A stretch of 18,995 nt of DNA from UMGS755 sp045597205 (lineage in GTDB: Bacteria > Bacillota > Clostridia > UBA1381 > UBA9506), in NCBI GenBank assembly GCA_045597205.1, contig JAZODT010000011.1:1-18995 (forward strand), given 5' to 3'. Below the pieces are notes generated by a model. The model was not told the origin of the DNA and did no database searches. It was given only the letters and a program-made list of their open reading frames with translations. This document shows, one piece after another, positions 5,815 through 13,755 of the stretch (within the stretch, counting starts at the first letter, position 1; each line of letters begins with the position of its first letter). The translations under genes were made by a program, and so were the position numbers.

Positions 5815-6585
5815 CTATGCAATCCAATATCTGGGTAACACCTGCAACGATATGCCACTGCCAATGGTAAAATCTGCTTTTTCTAAAGCAGACGCTACCG
5901 CTTGGTAAGCAAGCTCCGGCCGATTATTTTCATTCGATAAATGACCTAACCAAAATGTATCAGTGCCACTCTTTGCTAATTCAACACAAATTTTGCCACA
6001 CAATGTATTACTTAAATGACCTTTATCGCCTAATATTCGCTTTTTTAAGAGATAAGGATACCGACCGTTTTTTAGCAATTCAACATCATGATTTGCCTCA
6101 ATGATTACACAGCGACTGCCTTTTAAATGTTCTAGCAAATCATTTCTGATGTGGCCAATATCCGTTGCAATGGTAAATTTATCATCGCCGGATAGAAAGC
6201 TGTAACCAACCGGAGCTGATGCATCATGTGGGATAGCAAAAGATTCAACTTTCATGTCACCAATGGTCATGTTTTTTTCAACAAGTCTGCGATTTTCCGG
6301 CGAAAAATTACCTAATGTATTCCCAATTGCTTTCCAGGTTTTTTCTGTTGCATAAACCGGAATGTTAAATTTTCTGGATAAAACACCTACACCGGCAACA
6401 TGATCCCTGTGTTCATGAGTAATTAAAATGCCGGATAAATTTTCTGGTAAAATGCCTATGCGCCGCATACATTCTGTTATATATTTCCCACCGGCACCGC
6501 AATCAACCAAAAGATGAATATTGTCATTGCTAACAAATGTACTGTTGCCGGAAGAGCTACTTAAAAACGACTGAAATTTAATCAA
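5815..6585 (-). CDS. walJ: MBL-fold metallohydrolase, YycJ/WalJ family
   Basis: A cytoplasmic metallo-beta-lactamase-fold hydrolase, probably a nuclease; relatives affect cell-wall and cell-division coordination alongside the WalRK system. The 256-residue protein opens with the family's short strand and SSSSGNS turn (9-15). It carries the dinuclear metal motif THEHRDH (56-62), then IPHDASAPVGY, ATDIGH and IEANHD segments with the remaining ligands. The start is a TTG at 6585, seven bases after GAGGTG. The longer frame to 6600 would begin inside that ribosome site. A strong sigma-A promoter lies just upstream. No walR or walK is present in this window, so the role is inferred from the family. 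Confidence 0.88.
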   Translation of the reverse strand: MIKFQSFLSSSSGNSTFVSNDNIHLLVDCGAGGKYITECMRRIGILPENLSGILITHEHRDHVAGVGVLSRKFNIPVYATEKTWKAIGNTLGNFSPENRRLVEKNMTIGDMKVESFAIPHDASAPVGYSFLSGDDKFTIATDIGHIRNDLLEHLKGSRCVIIEANHDVELLKNGRYPYLLKKRILGDKGHLSNTLCGKICVELAKSGTDTFWLGHLSNENNRPELAYQAVASALEKADFTIGSGISLQVLPRYWIA

Positions 6586-6620
6586 AGATTCACACCTCAA
6601 AGCAAAGTTTTAACAATATA

Positions 6621-6649
6621 ATTATACATTAATTGCGACAAAAACTCAA
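6621..6649 (-). promoter_or_regulatory. Sigma-A promoter of walJ-rlmH
   Basis: On the minus strand, TTGAGT (-35), a 17-base spacer and a perfect TATAAT (-10). The expected transcript start is about 30 bases before the walJ TTG codon. Confidence 0.75.
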
Positions 6650-6660
6650 GTAAAAACTAC

Positions 6661-6686
6661 AAAAAAGCCCGGCAAAATGCCGGGCT
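6661..6686 (-). terminator. Intrinsic terminator of the S-layer protein gene
   Basis: The 8-bp GC-rich stem AGCCCGGC (6666-6673) and GCCGGGCT (6679-6686) has a five-base loop. On the minus strand it is followed by six Ts (6661-6666). It is 15 bases after the S-layer stop codon and just upstream of the walJ promoter. Confidence 0.92.
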
Positions 6687-6701
6687 CAACGAATACATAT
6701 A

Positions 6702-9593
6702 TTACTGTTTTACACGATAAACAACAATCAATCTTGCAGATGAACCACTACGATATACAAAGACACGTTCCGCTGCTGCGTTGGTACTTGTCTGATTTTC
6801 AATCACATAGGGAATAAACTGACTATAAGAGCCATTCGTGTTAACCGTTGTGGGTGAACCAGCTTTGAGGCTAACCTCAACAACCTTCGTCGAACTGGAA
6901 ACAGACATTGTTTTTAATCGTTCATCATTACCCAAACTAATGTCATTCCAAGGGGTATCGCCCTCTTGAATATAGTCTAACGCAATGCGTAAGTTATTGT
7001 TTATTAAACTATAAACAGTACCAGCCATCACAGACATAGTAGCATTATCCTGTGTATTAGAATCACCTTCACGAATTAACAGCACTTTACCATCGCCAGT
7101 AATTTTCTGTGAAGCAGAAAAACCGGATTGATGTGCCCCAATTTTAACGTAATCTGTACCGTTTAAAATTTCTTCAGCATCGGCAACAATTTCCATATTC
7201 TCAATTACGTTGTCTGTAGCGGCAACAATTCGAACAATGTCACCGATTTCTACTTGACTATAGAAGGTTGTGCCTTCTTCTTTATAAGTAATTTCATTGC
7301 CGGAATAACCCTGTACTTTAATGGTATTATATCCTTCAATACCGCCCTTACCCGTTACAACCACCGGCAGAACAGAAAGCCAATCATTTGTTGCGGCATT
7401 CACATCAACATCATTAATGTTATAGACAATGACAGCAGACGGCGTTCCGGAGGCGTTAAGGTCAACCAACAGCAGACGATAATAAGAACCAACCTGCAAA
7501 CCGGAGTTGTTGCCGGTTTTTAAATCATAATCAGTAATCGTACGTTTTGTATTATCAGATACATACAATACTTTAGTGCTGCTGGTTAAAGTATAAATAC
7601 CCGCTAAACCGGTAAATCTTGTTGTACATTTAATACCTTGTGCATAAGTTATTTTATCCAATGTTGAAGCATCAACACGCAAATCGGCATTCGTAGCATT
7701 ATCCTTACCAATTAAAATAGAGTCAATCTTACCATTTGATAAGGTATATTTAATTGGCTGATGTACTTCTCCCGTTCCGGCACCGAATGATTTGCCGTTG
7801 CCATCATCGGTATAAACATAACGCTGAGCTGCTGTTTGTAAAACGGTTTCAATTGTAGTAAAATCTGTGGCAGCTTTATAGTTGGTGTTGTTAATTTTAA
7901 CAGTATCTGCCAAAGGATAATTGGTAAAATCCTTTAATGAACCGGATTTTAAGTCAACAAGTTCTATTCTAATGTCAGCGTTAATAGCACTACCAACATT
8001 TTTGATTTGTGTTAAATAAGCATAATTATAGGTAACTGTGGTTGCCTTAAATTCATATTTTGCAATCTTATTAAATGCATCTAAATATAATTTCAGGTTT
8101 GCGCCAACAACAACATCACCACCAAGACTTACACCAGGTGCAAAGGTATATTCTTTGCTATTAACAGTAATCTTGCCTTCATCGCGAGTCATTGCCGAAA
8201 CACGACCTTCAACAGCAGCAGGACCAATTAAAACTTCCATAAAGTTACCGCTTAAATCCTCTGAAATGGAAAGTACCTGGTCTTTGGCAATCGAAGAAAA
8301 GGCAACGTTTGTACCATTTTTAGTAATTGTAACAGACTTATTTCTGTTTTCTTCATCAATAACCTTTGAAATGACTTTGGTACCATCATCCATATAAACA
8401 GTTTTAGTATTAGAATTTGTAGAGGTTACAATGTAGTTCGTGTAAACTGTAAAGAAAATTACATCAGCAGCATTACCATCACCGGTTGTAGATAATAAAC
8501 GAATACTGCCGGCACTGTTTGCATTAGCTGTAATCAAATCGGCAACGGTGGTTCCATTGGGTGCCAGACTACCGTTAAATAAAATTTTAGCACCAGAAGC
8601 AACGGAAATATCTTCAATATCTCCATCAGCATCAGTATAAGTAATTTTATTTGCATCACCTGTCGGAACAACATCTTTTATATCAATTGTCACTTCACTA
8701 TTTCTGTTTCTTTGCAGAGACATGCTGGATAAATACTGAATATCAAGACCTATAATCTCATTATATTGAATTACAACCATTTTACCCAAATAGTTACGTA
8801 AGCTATCTTTATCAGCCAAGTTTTCGGCGCTGAATTTCACAACACCGCCATTAGAAAGCTCAATGTTAATCTGATATTTTGACAAATCAGAAATCGTGCT
8901 TTCTAAAGAAGCACCATATACCGCAACAACTTGACCTTTAACTTCGGTTATCTGGTTAGGATCAACAGCAGTAGGATCGTCTGTAATATCAGCAAGTTTA
9001 ATGTTCAACATGTTATACATAAGCTGTGCAACAGTACCACGCTTGGCGGGATTGCTGTAAACGCCATCTGTAATGTTTTTAATAAAACCATAGCTTGAAG
9101 CTACTTTTCTGTAACCTTCAGGATAACCACCATTTTTCAAAGCAACTTCACCGAATTTATCATATTTTGCACAAACAACCATTTTTAAAGCCTGATCATA
9201 TGTAACGTTTTCATCAGGCTTAAAAGTGCCATCATCAAAACCGTTAATAATTTTCATATCAAATGCAGTTTTAATCACGCCTGCTGCCCAGTGATTTGAA
9301 GCAACGTCAGGAAAACCGGTTTCAACAGTAGCGTCCTGTGTTATATTACCTAAACCAATGGCATAAATAACCATTTTTGCAAATTCTGCACGTGTAATAG
9401 TTGCTTCTGGTTTAAAAGTACCATCTTCATAACCGTTAATAACACCACGACCAACCAAGCTTTGAACAGCGTCATAGTATTGATAGCTTTCAGTTACATC
9501 GGTAAAATCAGCTGCAAAAGCAGCTGGCATTGCAATCGAAACAGCCATGGCAGCCACTAATAAGAATGACAAAATTTTTTTCATCTTTCGCAT
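6702..9593 (-). CDS. S-layer protein with three SLH domains
   Basis: A 963-residue secreted cell-surface protein. Residues 1-27 are a typical signal peptide (MRKMKK, hydrophobic core, cleavage after AFA). Three S-layer homology domains follow. The first, about 29-83, contains GVINGYEDGTFKPEATITRA. The second, about 93-145, contains INGFDDGTFKPDENVTYDQA. The third, about 153-202, is degenerate and contains YSNPAKRGTVAQ. These should bind the pyruvylated secondary wall polymer. The remaining 760 or so residues are rich in Thr, Asn, Ser, Val and Asp, with beta-strand character and no motif I recognise; this is probably the lattice-forming region. GGAGGG precedes the ATG at 9593 by six bases. A near-consensus promoter and a perfect terminator suggest a single-gene, highly expressed unit. 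Confidence 0.9.
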   Translation of the reverse strand: MRKMKKILSFLLVAAMAVSIAMPAAFAADFTDVTESYQYYDAVQSLVGRGVINGYEDGTFKPEATITRAEFAKMVIYAIGLGNITQDATVETGFPDVASNHWAAGVIKTAFDMKIINGFDDGTFKPDENVTYDQALKMVVCAKYDKFGEVALKNGGYPEGYRKVASSYGFIKNITDGVYSNPAKRGTVAQLMYNMLNIKLADITDDPTAVDPNQITEVKGQVVAVYGASLESTISDLSKYQINIELSNGGVVKFSAENLADKDSLRNYLGKMVVIQYNEIIGLDIQYLSSMSLQRNRNSEVTIDIKDVVPTGDANKITYTDADGDIEDISVASGAKILFNGSLAPNGTTVADLITANANSAGSIRLLSTTGDGNAADVIFFTVYTNYIVTSTNSNTKTVYMDDGTKVISKVIDEENRNKSVTITKNGTNVAFSSIAKDQVLSISEDLSGNFMEVLIGPAAVEGRVSAMTRDEGKITVNSKEYTFAPGVSLGGDVVVGANLKLYLDAFNKIAKYEFKATTVTYNYAYLTQIKNVGSAINADIRIELVDLKSGSLKDFTNYPLADTVKINNTNYKAATDFTTIETVLQTAAQRYVYTDDGNGKSFGAGTGEVHQPIKYTLSNGKIDSILIGKDNATNADLRVDASTLDKITYAQGIKCTTRFTGLAGIYTLTSSTKVLYVSDNTKRTITDYDLKTGNNSGLQVGSYYRLLLVDLNASGTPSAVIVYNINDVDVNAATNDWLSVLPVVVTGKGGIEGYNTIKVQGYSGNEITYKEEGTTFYSQVEIGDIVRIVAATDNVIENMEIVADAEEILNGTDYVKIGAHQSGFSASQKITGDGKVLLIREGDSNTQDNATMSVMAGTVYSLINNNLRIALDYIQEGDTPWNDISLGNDERLKTMSVSSSTKVVEVSLKAGSPTTVNTNGSYSQFIPYVIENQTSTNAAAERVFVYRSGSSARLIVVYRVKQ

Positions 9594-9639
9594 CTTTTTC
9601 CCTCCATTTGTTAAGTTTTGTTTAAGGAAACTTGAATAT

Positions 9640-9668
9640 ATTATACCATGTTACATATTAAAGGTCAA
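9640..9668 (-). promoter_or_regulatory. Strong sigma-A promoter of the S-layer gene
   Basis: On the minus strand, TTGACC (-35, 5 of 6), a 17-base spacer and TATAAT (-10, 6 of 6) with a TGn extension. The transcript should start near 9633, which leaves a leader of about 40 bases. Confidence 0.85.
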
Positions 9669-9697
9669 TTGATAATTTTTTACTTTTATGTTACATA
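9648..9697. repeat. Two copies of an operator-like 10-bp repeat at the S-layer promoter
   Basis: The sequence ATGTTACATA occurs at 9648-9657, inside the promoter spacer, and again at 9688-9697. The copies are exactly 40 bases apart, close to four helical turns. Each contains a small dyad (ATGT, one base, ACAT). Position and phasing suggest binding sites for a regulator. Confidence 0.5.
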
Positions 9698-9711
9698 AGT
9701 TCAAATAAAGA

Positions 9712-11313
9712 TTATTTTACAATAAACCAATGCTCTATGCTATAAAAGATATCAGAGCGCGAGGGTACGATAGCACCCTTTAAACTGCCGTCAAACACAA
9801 TGGCATGATTTTCATAAAATAAGCTAATGAGCGGTATTTCAAGCATAATTTCATCACAAAGTTCATAAAAAAGGGCCTGTTTTTGCGAAATACCTTCCTG
9901 TAATTTTAATGCATTAAAAGTCTGGTCTATCCTTTCGTTAGAAATACCAAAAGGATTTTCATCAGTTTTAAGTAAAAAAGACAAATCATAATTAGGAGAA
10001 ATTGCGGTACTGCCAATAAAAAGGTCATAGGAACGATTTTGTAGCCGTGTTTCATATTCCGCAAAAGGAACTTCTAAAACGGCAGATTGTATTCCAACCG
10101 CCTTTAGGGATTGAGATATAAAACCGGCAATCCTGACTCTTGCTTTGTTTTCACTGTTTACCAAAACATTAAGAGACAATTCAACTCTTTCGCCATACAC
10201 TTCTTTATCCAGTACATTATTTCCGTCCGTATCCTGCCAACCGTCAGCTGATAAAAGTCTGCGAGAGGATTCCTGATTATATGCCACCTCACCTAGCAAA
10301 TTGTTATACCAAAACGAAGCAGGAGGCAACAATAAGTTAGTTATAGATGTATATTGAACGGCGGCAGTATTAATTAAAGCCTCTTTATTAATGCTATGGG
10401 CTATAGCTGTGCGTGTTTGGGCAGATAAAAGCGCGGGCTTTTGATTGTTGATGCCAACAAACGTCATCTCACCACCGATATACTCTGCAGACGACAAGTT
10501 TCGTTTGGGCGTATAACTGTTCAGATCAATAGCATCAGACGGCAATAAATCTATCTGTAAATTCTCTAACATGGATATGGCAGTTTGGTTGTCTTTTAGC
10601 AGATAAACCAAAACATCATCAATATTTGGCGAAAAATCTTTATGATAGTTTTCGTTTACTGTTAAAGATAATTCTTTGCTTTTTTTATAGCTTTGTACTT
10701 TATATCTGCCTGTCCCGTTGGGCACATATTCCGCATTATTCATATGCAAATCGGCTTGGGACATAATTGGAAAATCTAACAGTGACTCAAAATTAATAAC
10801 TGGTGCATTGAGCGTAACATAGAAAGCATTTCCCGCACTGCTGTGCGAAGCAACCGAGGAAAACCGATTTTGATATAAATTGCTGTTTTTTAGCAAAAAA
10901 CCAAAGGTTTCATTAACATCTGCTGCCGTTAAAACGGCGCCGTTGTGAAAGGTAACACCATCTTTAATGATAAACTCATAACTCAATCCGTTCGGCGAAA
11001 CGGTATAGCGGTCACACAATTGAGGCTCCGGTAAATCGTTGGCTGCAATTCGGAATAAACTGTCGTAAATCAGTTTGTAAATATACAAATTATTGTAGTT
11101 CTCAGCCAAAATAGGATTTAATGTTTTGGAACCAATCAGCGCAAGTCGCAAAGTACCGCCTTGTTGCGGTGTTTCGTTTTTATTTTCATATTCAGTTAAT
11201 TCACCGGCTGGCATCGTATCTTTTTGTTCAACAGGTGTACAACCGTTAAAAGATAGAAAAAGAGCGCATAACAGCATAATTAAAAACTTTTTGCATACAA
11301 AAAACTTTTTCAT
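9712..11313 (-). CDS. Family-5 extracellular solute-binding lipoprotein (orphan)
   Basis: A 533-residue substrate-binding protein of the SBP_bac_5 (peptide/nickel/DppA-OppA) family, predicted to be anchored outside the membrane. The signal peptide leads to Cys25 in SFNGC, an imperfect lipobox with Phe at -3. Family features include GGTLRLALIGSKTLNPI after the linker, YEFIIKDGVTFHNGAVLTAADV (split here as YEFIIKDGVTFHNG plus AVLTAADV), ARTAIAHSINKEAL-like hinge sequence (written here as RTAIAHSINKEAL), and an LLSADGWQDTDGNNVLDK segment. No permease or ATPase gene is nearby, so it must use a transporter encoded elsewhere or act as a sensor. The ATG lies 11 bases from GGAG, a long spacing. It is 26 bases after the small lipoprotein gene and is probably in the proS transcript. 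Confidence 0.88.
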   Translation of the reverse strand: MKKFFVCKKFLIMLLCALFLSFNGCTPVEQKDTMPAGELTEYENKNETPQQGGTLRLALIGSKTLNPILAENYNNLYIYKLIYDSLFRIAANDLPEPQLCDRYTVSPNGLSYEFIIKDGVTFHNGAVLTAADVNETFGFLLKNSNLYQNRFSSVASHSSAGNAFYVTLNAPVINFESLLDFPIMSQADLHMNNAEYVPNGTGRYKVQSYKKSKELSLTVNENYHKDFSPNIDDVLVYLLKDNQTAISMLENLQIDLLPSDAIDLNSYTPKRNLSSAEYIGGEMTFVGINNQKPALLSAQTRTAIAHSINKEALINTAAVQYTSITNLLLPPASFWYNNLLGEVAYNQESSRRLLSADGWQDTDGNNVLDKEVYGERVELSLNVLVNSENKARVRIAGFISQSLKAVGIQSAVLEVPFAEYETRLQNRSYDLFIGSTAISPNYDLSFLLKTDENPFGISNERIDQTFNALKLQEGISQKQALFYELCDEIMLEIPLISLFYENHAIVFDGSLKGAIVPSRSDIFYSIEHWFIVK

Positions 11314-11339
11314 GCGATTATGTGCTCCTTCCAGACTAA

Positions 11340-11813
11340 TTAATCATTATTTTCAACATAATTTTCATATTTCGGCGGATTACATACTGGGCATTGACGA
11401 AGCATAATCTGCTCCACCATTTCCCAGGGAATTTGAACAACTTCTTTTCCCTCCAGCTCGCTACAGCCTTTTAAATGATAAGTAATATCTTTTGCCCAAA
11501 AAACCTCAGGCGCATTTTCTTTTGTGACCACTTCTTCATCGAAAGAAGGCGCCAATGTGGAGGCCGGTGTTTCATTCTTGGGTTGCTTATTCGCAGGGGG
11601 CTTTATAGTCTCTTTTGCTGTTCTTTGATTATTATCAGTTGTAGATTTTGTGTCCATTGGTTCTTCGGTTTCTTTCCCCTCTTCTACCTCGGTGTTTGCT
11701 TCGACTGCAGCACTTGGTGAAGGTTCAACTGTTTCTTGCGTCTTACCCTTGCAGGATACAAGACTAACAGCTACAAGACATACCAATAAAATTAAGGTGA
11801 TGTTCTTTTTCAT
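11340..11813 (-). CDS. Small lipoprotein with C-terminal Cys/His (HxxxC...CxxC) domain
   Basis: 157 residues in three parts. Residues 1-21 are a lipoprotein signal with a good lipobox (LVSC, Cys21). Residues 22-100 are a low-complexity linker rich in Glu, Thr, Pro, Lys and Asn, suited to spanning the wall. Residues 104-150 form a compact domain with TYHLKGC (111-117) and CPVCNPP (141-147). The YHxxxC...CxxCxP pattern resembles the small zinc-binding-type module found at the ends of some extracellular nucleases and in Ada-like proteins. Metal binding by His113, Cys117, Cys141 and Cys144 is inference. Its ATG overlaps the proS stop codon (ATGA), so it is translationally coupled to proS, an unexpected partner. 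No specific function can be named. Confidence 0.75.
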   Translation of the reverse strand: MKKNITLILLVCLVAVSLVSCKGKTQETVEPSPSAAVEANTEVEEGKETEEPMDTKSTTDNNQRTAKETIKPPANKQPKNETPASTLAPSFDEEVVTKENAPEVFWAKDITYHLKGCSELEGKEVVQIPWEMVEQIMLRQCPVCNPPKYENYVENND

Positions 11814-13537
11814 TTTTCATTTTTCCTTTCAAATTTTAGTTCATCAGCAATCCATGAACACGCATCAGAAATTGCCTGTTCGGCTGAAATTTCGTTATTA
11901 CCCTGTTCTTTTCTCAGTTTATATTCCACAATTCCTTCTGTTGCTTTTTTACCAACAGTAATTCTAACAGGAATACCAATTAAATCAGCATCTTTAAATT
12001 TAACACCGGGACGTTCATCACGGTCATCTAGCAGCGCTTCAATGCCTTTTGCCTGTAATTCGGTATAAATTTTTTCGGCCAAAGCTGCCTGTTCTTCGTT
12101 AGCCATATTAACAGGCACAACAACAACCTGATAGGGCGCTGCACTCACCGGCCAAATAATGCCGTTTTCATCAAAGTTCTGTTCAATAACAGCCGCTAAA
12201 GTACGGTTAATACCAATGCCATAACAACCCATAATGGAGGTTTGCGCTTTGCCATTTTCATCAAGATATGTACAATCCAAGGCCTCGGTATATTTCTTGC
12301 CAAGTTTGAAGATATGGCCAACTTCGACACCGCGAGTGGTTTCTACCGGCATGCCACAACGGGGACAAACATCACCGGCTTCAATGGTGCGCAAATCGGC
12401 AACTTGTTTTGATGTGAAGTCTGTGAAATTCACATTGGTAAAATGATAGTCGCTTTCGTTTGCACCAACGATGAAGTTATACATTAAAGCAACTTCTTTG
12501 TCACAATAAACAGGAATAGTAAGACCAACAGGGCCGGCAAATCCAACACGTGCACCCGTCACCCTGGTCACCGCATCAGCTTCAGCTAAGGCTAAATCCT
12601 GCTCGTTAATGCCTAAAAGATTGGCAAGCTTTGTTTCATTTACTTCGCGGTCGCCACGCACCATAACAGCCACCGGCTCTTCGCCTGCCATATAAATCAA
12701 AGTTTTAGCAAAGTGCTTGCTGTCTGTTTCTAAAAATTCAACCAATTCCTCAATGGTTCCGGCATTTGGGGTATAAATTTTTTCCATTGCCTTTGGCGCT
12801 TCTTTTGCCATTTCTTCCGGCACACATTCAGCCTTTTCATCATTAGCTGCATAACCGCAATGAGAACAAAAAGCCACGACAGCTTCCCCAGTATCGGATT
12901 TAACCATAAATTCTTGTGAACCGGAGCCACCCATGGCACCACTATCTGCATCAACAACAATATAATCAAGCCCTAAACGGTCAAACACACGACAATATGC
13001 TTTATACATGTTTTGATATGATACATCTAAGCCGGCTTCATCCTTGTCGAAACTATAAGCATCTTTCATGATAAACTCGCGAGAACGCATAACACCAAAA
13101 CGAGGACGGCGCTCATCACGATATTTTGTTTGAATTTGATATAAAGTCAACGGCAGTTGGCGGTAAGATGAAACTTCCGATTTAACGGTTTGTGTAAAAA
13201 TTTCCTCATGGGTAGGACCCAAGCAAAAATCGCGGCTGTTTCTGTCCCTTAAGCGAAACATTTCGGGACCAAACACGTCCCAACGACCGGACTCCTGATA
13301 ATATTCAGCCGGCAAAAGAGCCGACATTAACAGTTCCTGTGCCCCTGCTGCATCCATTTCCTCACGCACAATCTGTTCAACTTTATGTAAGGAACGAAGG
13401 CCTAACGGCAAAAAAGAATACACACCAGCAGCCAGTTTTCGCATAATCCCTGCCCGCAGCATAAGCTGATGGCTAATAATTTCTGCTTCAGCCGGTGTTT
13501 CGCGCAACGTTTTCAGCAGCATTTTTGACATCTTCAT
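11810..13537 (-). CDS. proS: Prolyl-tRNA synthetase (bacterial type, with editing insertion)
   Basis: A class II aminoacyl-tRNA synthetase that charges tRNA-Pro. The 575-residue product begins KMSKMLLKTLRETPAEAE, like other bacterial ProRS. It has motif 2 with TKYRDERRPRFGVMRSREF, then an INS editing domain of about 170 residues in the middle. Motif 3, GCYGIGINRTLAAVIEQ, follows, and then an anticodon-binding domain with DDRDERPGVKFKDADLIGIP. The open frame continues upstream to 13585, but the extra 16 residues are not family-like and lack a ribosome site. The ATG at 13537 follows GAAAGGA at a long spacing of about 12 bases, so the exact start is slightly uncertain. Its promoter is at 13639-13667. 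The leader of about 95 bases is too short for a T-box, and I see no T-box sequence. Confidence 0.96.
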   Translation of the reverse strand: MKMSKMLLKTLRETPAEAEIISHQLMLRAGIMRKLAAGVYSFLPLGLRSLHKVEQIVREEMDAAGAQELLMSALLPAEYYQESGRWDVFGPEMFRLRDRNSRDFCLGPTHEEIFTQTVKSEVSSYRQLPLTLYQIQTKYRDERRPRFGVMRSREFIMKDAYSFDKDEAGLDVSYQNMYKAYCRVFDRLGLDYIVVDADSGAMGGSGSQEFMVKSDTGEAVVAFCSHCGYAANDEKAECVPEEMAKEAPKAMEKIYTPNAGTIEELVEFLETDSKHFAKTLIYMAGEEPVAVMVRGDREVNETKLANLLGINEQDLALAEADAVTRVTGARVGFAGPVGLTIPVYCDKEVALMYNFIVGANESDYHFTNVNFTDFTSKQVADLRTIEAGDVCPRCGMPVETTRGVEVGHIFKLGKKYTEALDCTYLDENGKAQTSIMGCYGIGINRTLAAVIEQNFDENGIIWPVSAAPYQVVVVPVNMANEEQAALAEKIYTELQAKGIEALLDDRDERPGVKFKDADLIGIPVRITVGKKATEGIVEYKLRKEQGNNEISAEQAISDACSWIADELKFERKNEK

Positions 13538-13638
13538 GTAAAAGACCAATCCTTTCAATAACATGCTGATTATACGGTTCATCATTTGATATTTCGCATA
13601 ACATCAGTCGTTAAAATTTATATAATCATACAGTATAT

Positions 13639-13667
13639 ATAATAAACTTAAAATACTTTTCTGTCAA
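13639..13667 (-). promoter_or_regulatory. Sigma-A promoter of proS
   Basis: On the minus strand, a perfect TTGACA (-35), a 17-base spacer and TATTAT (-10, 5 of 6). Confidence 0.8.
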
Positions 13668-13684
13668 CACTTTTACCAAATTTA

Positions 13685-13713
13685 TTGACAAAATAATTGA
13701 TTTCAGTTACAAT
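13685..13713 (+). promoter_or_regulatory. Sigma-A promoter of the amidohydrolase-MATE operon
   Basis: A perfect TTGACA (13685-13690), a 17-base spacer and TACAAT (13708-13713, 5 of 6). It is back to back with the proS promoter, with 17 bases between the two -35 boxes. Confidence 0.8.
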
Positions 13714-13755
13714 AATTTGGTGATGTTTTTTGTCGATTGAAGGAGTTGGTTTATT

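Noticed and set aside
8038..8397. 119-codon open frame antisense to the S-layer gene
   Set aside because: It has no ribosome site or recognisable product and is explained by the codon composition of the opposite strand.
13538..13585. N-terminal extension of ProRS by 16 residues
   Set aside because: It lacks a ribosome site and family resemblance; the ATG at 13537 gives the usual ProRS N-terminus.
13538..13638. Possible T-box riboswitch in the proS leader
   Set aside because: The leader from the predicted start is only about 95 bases and contains no T-box sequence or terminator/antiterminator pair.
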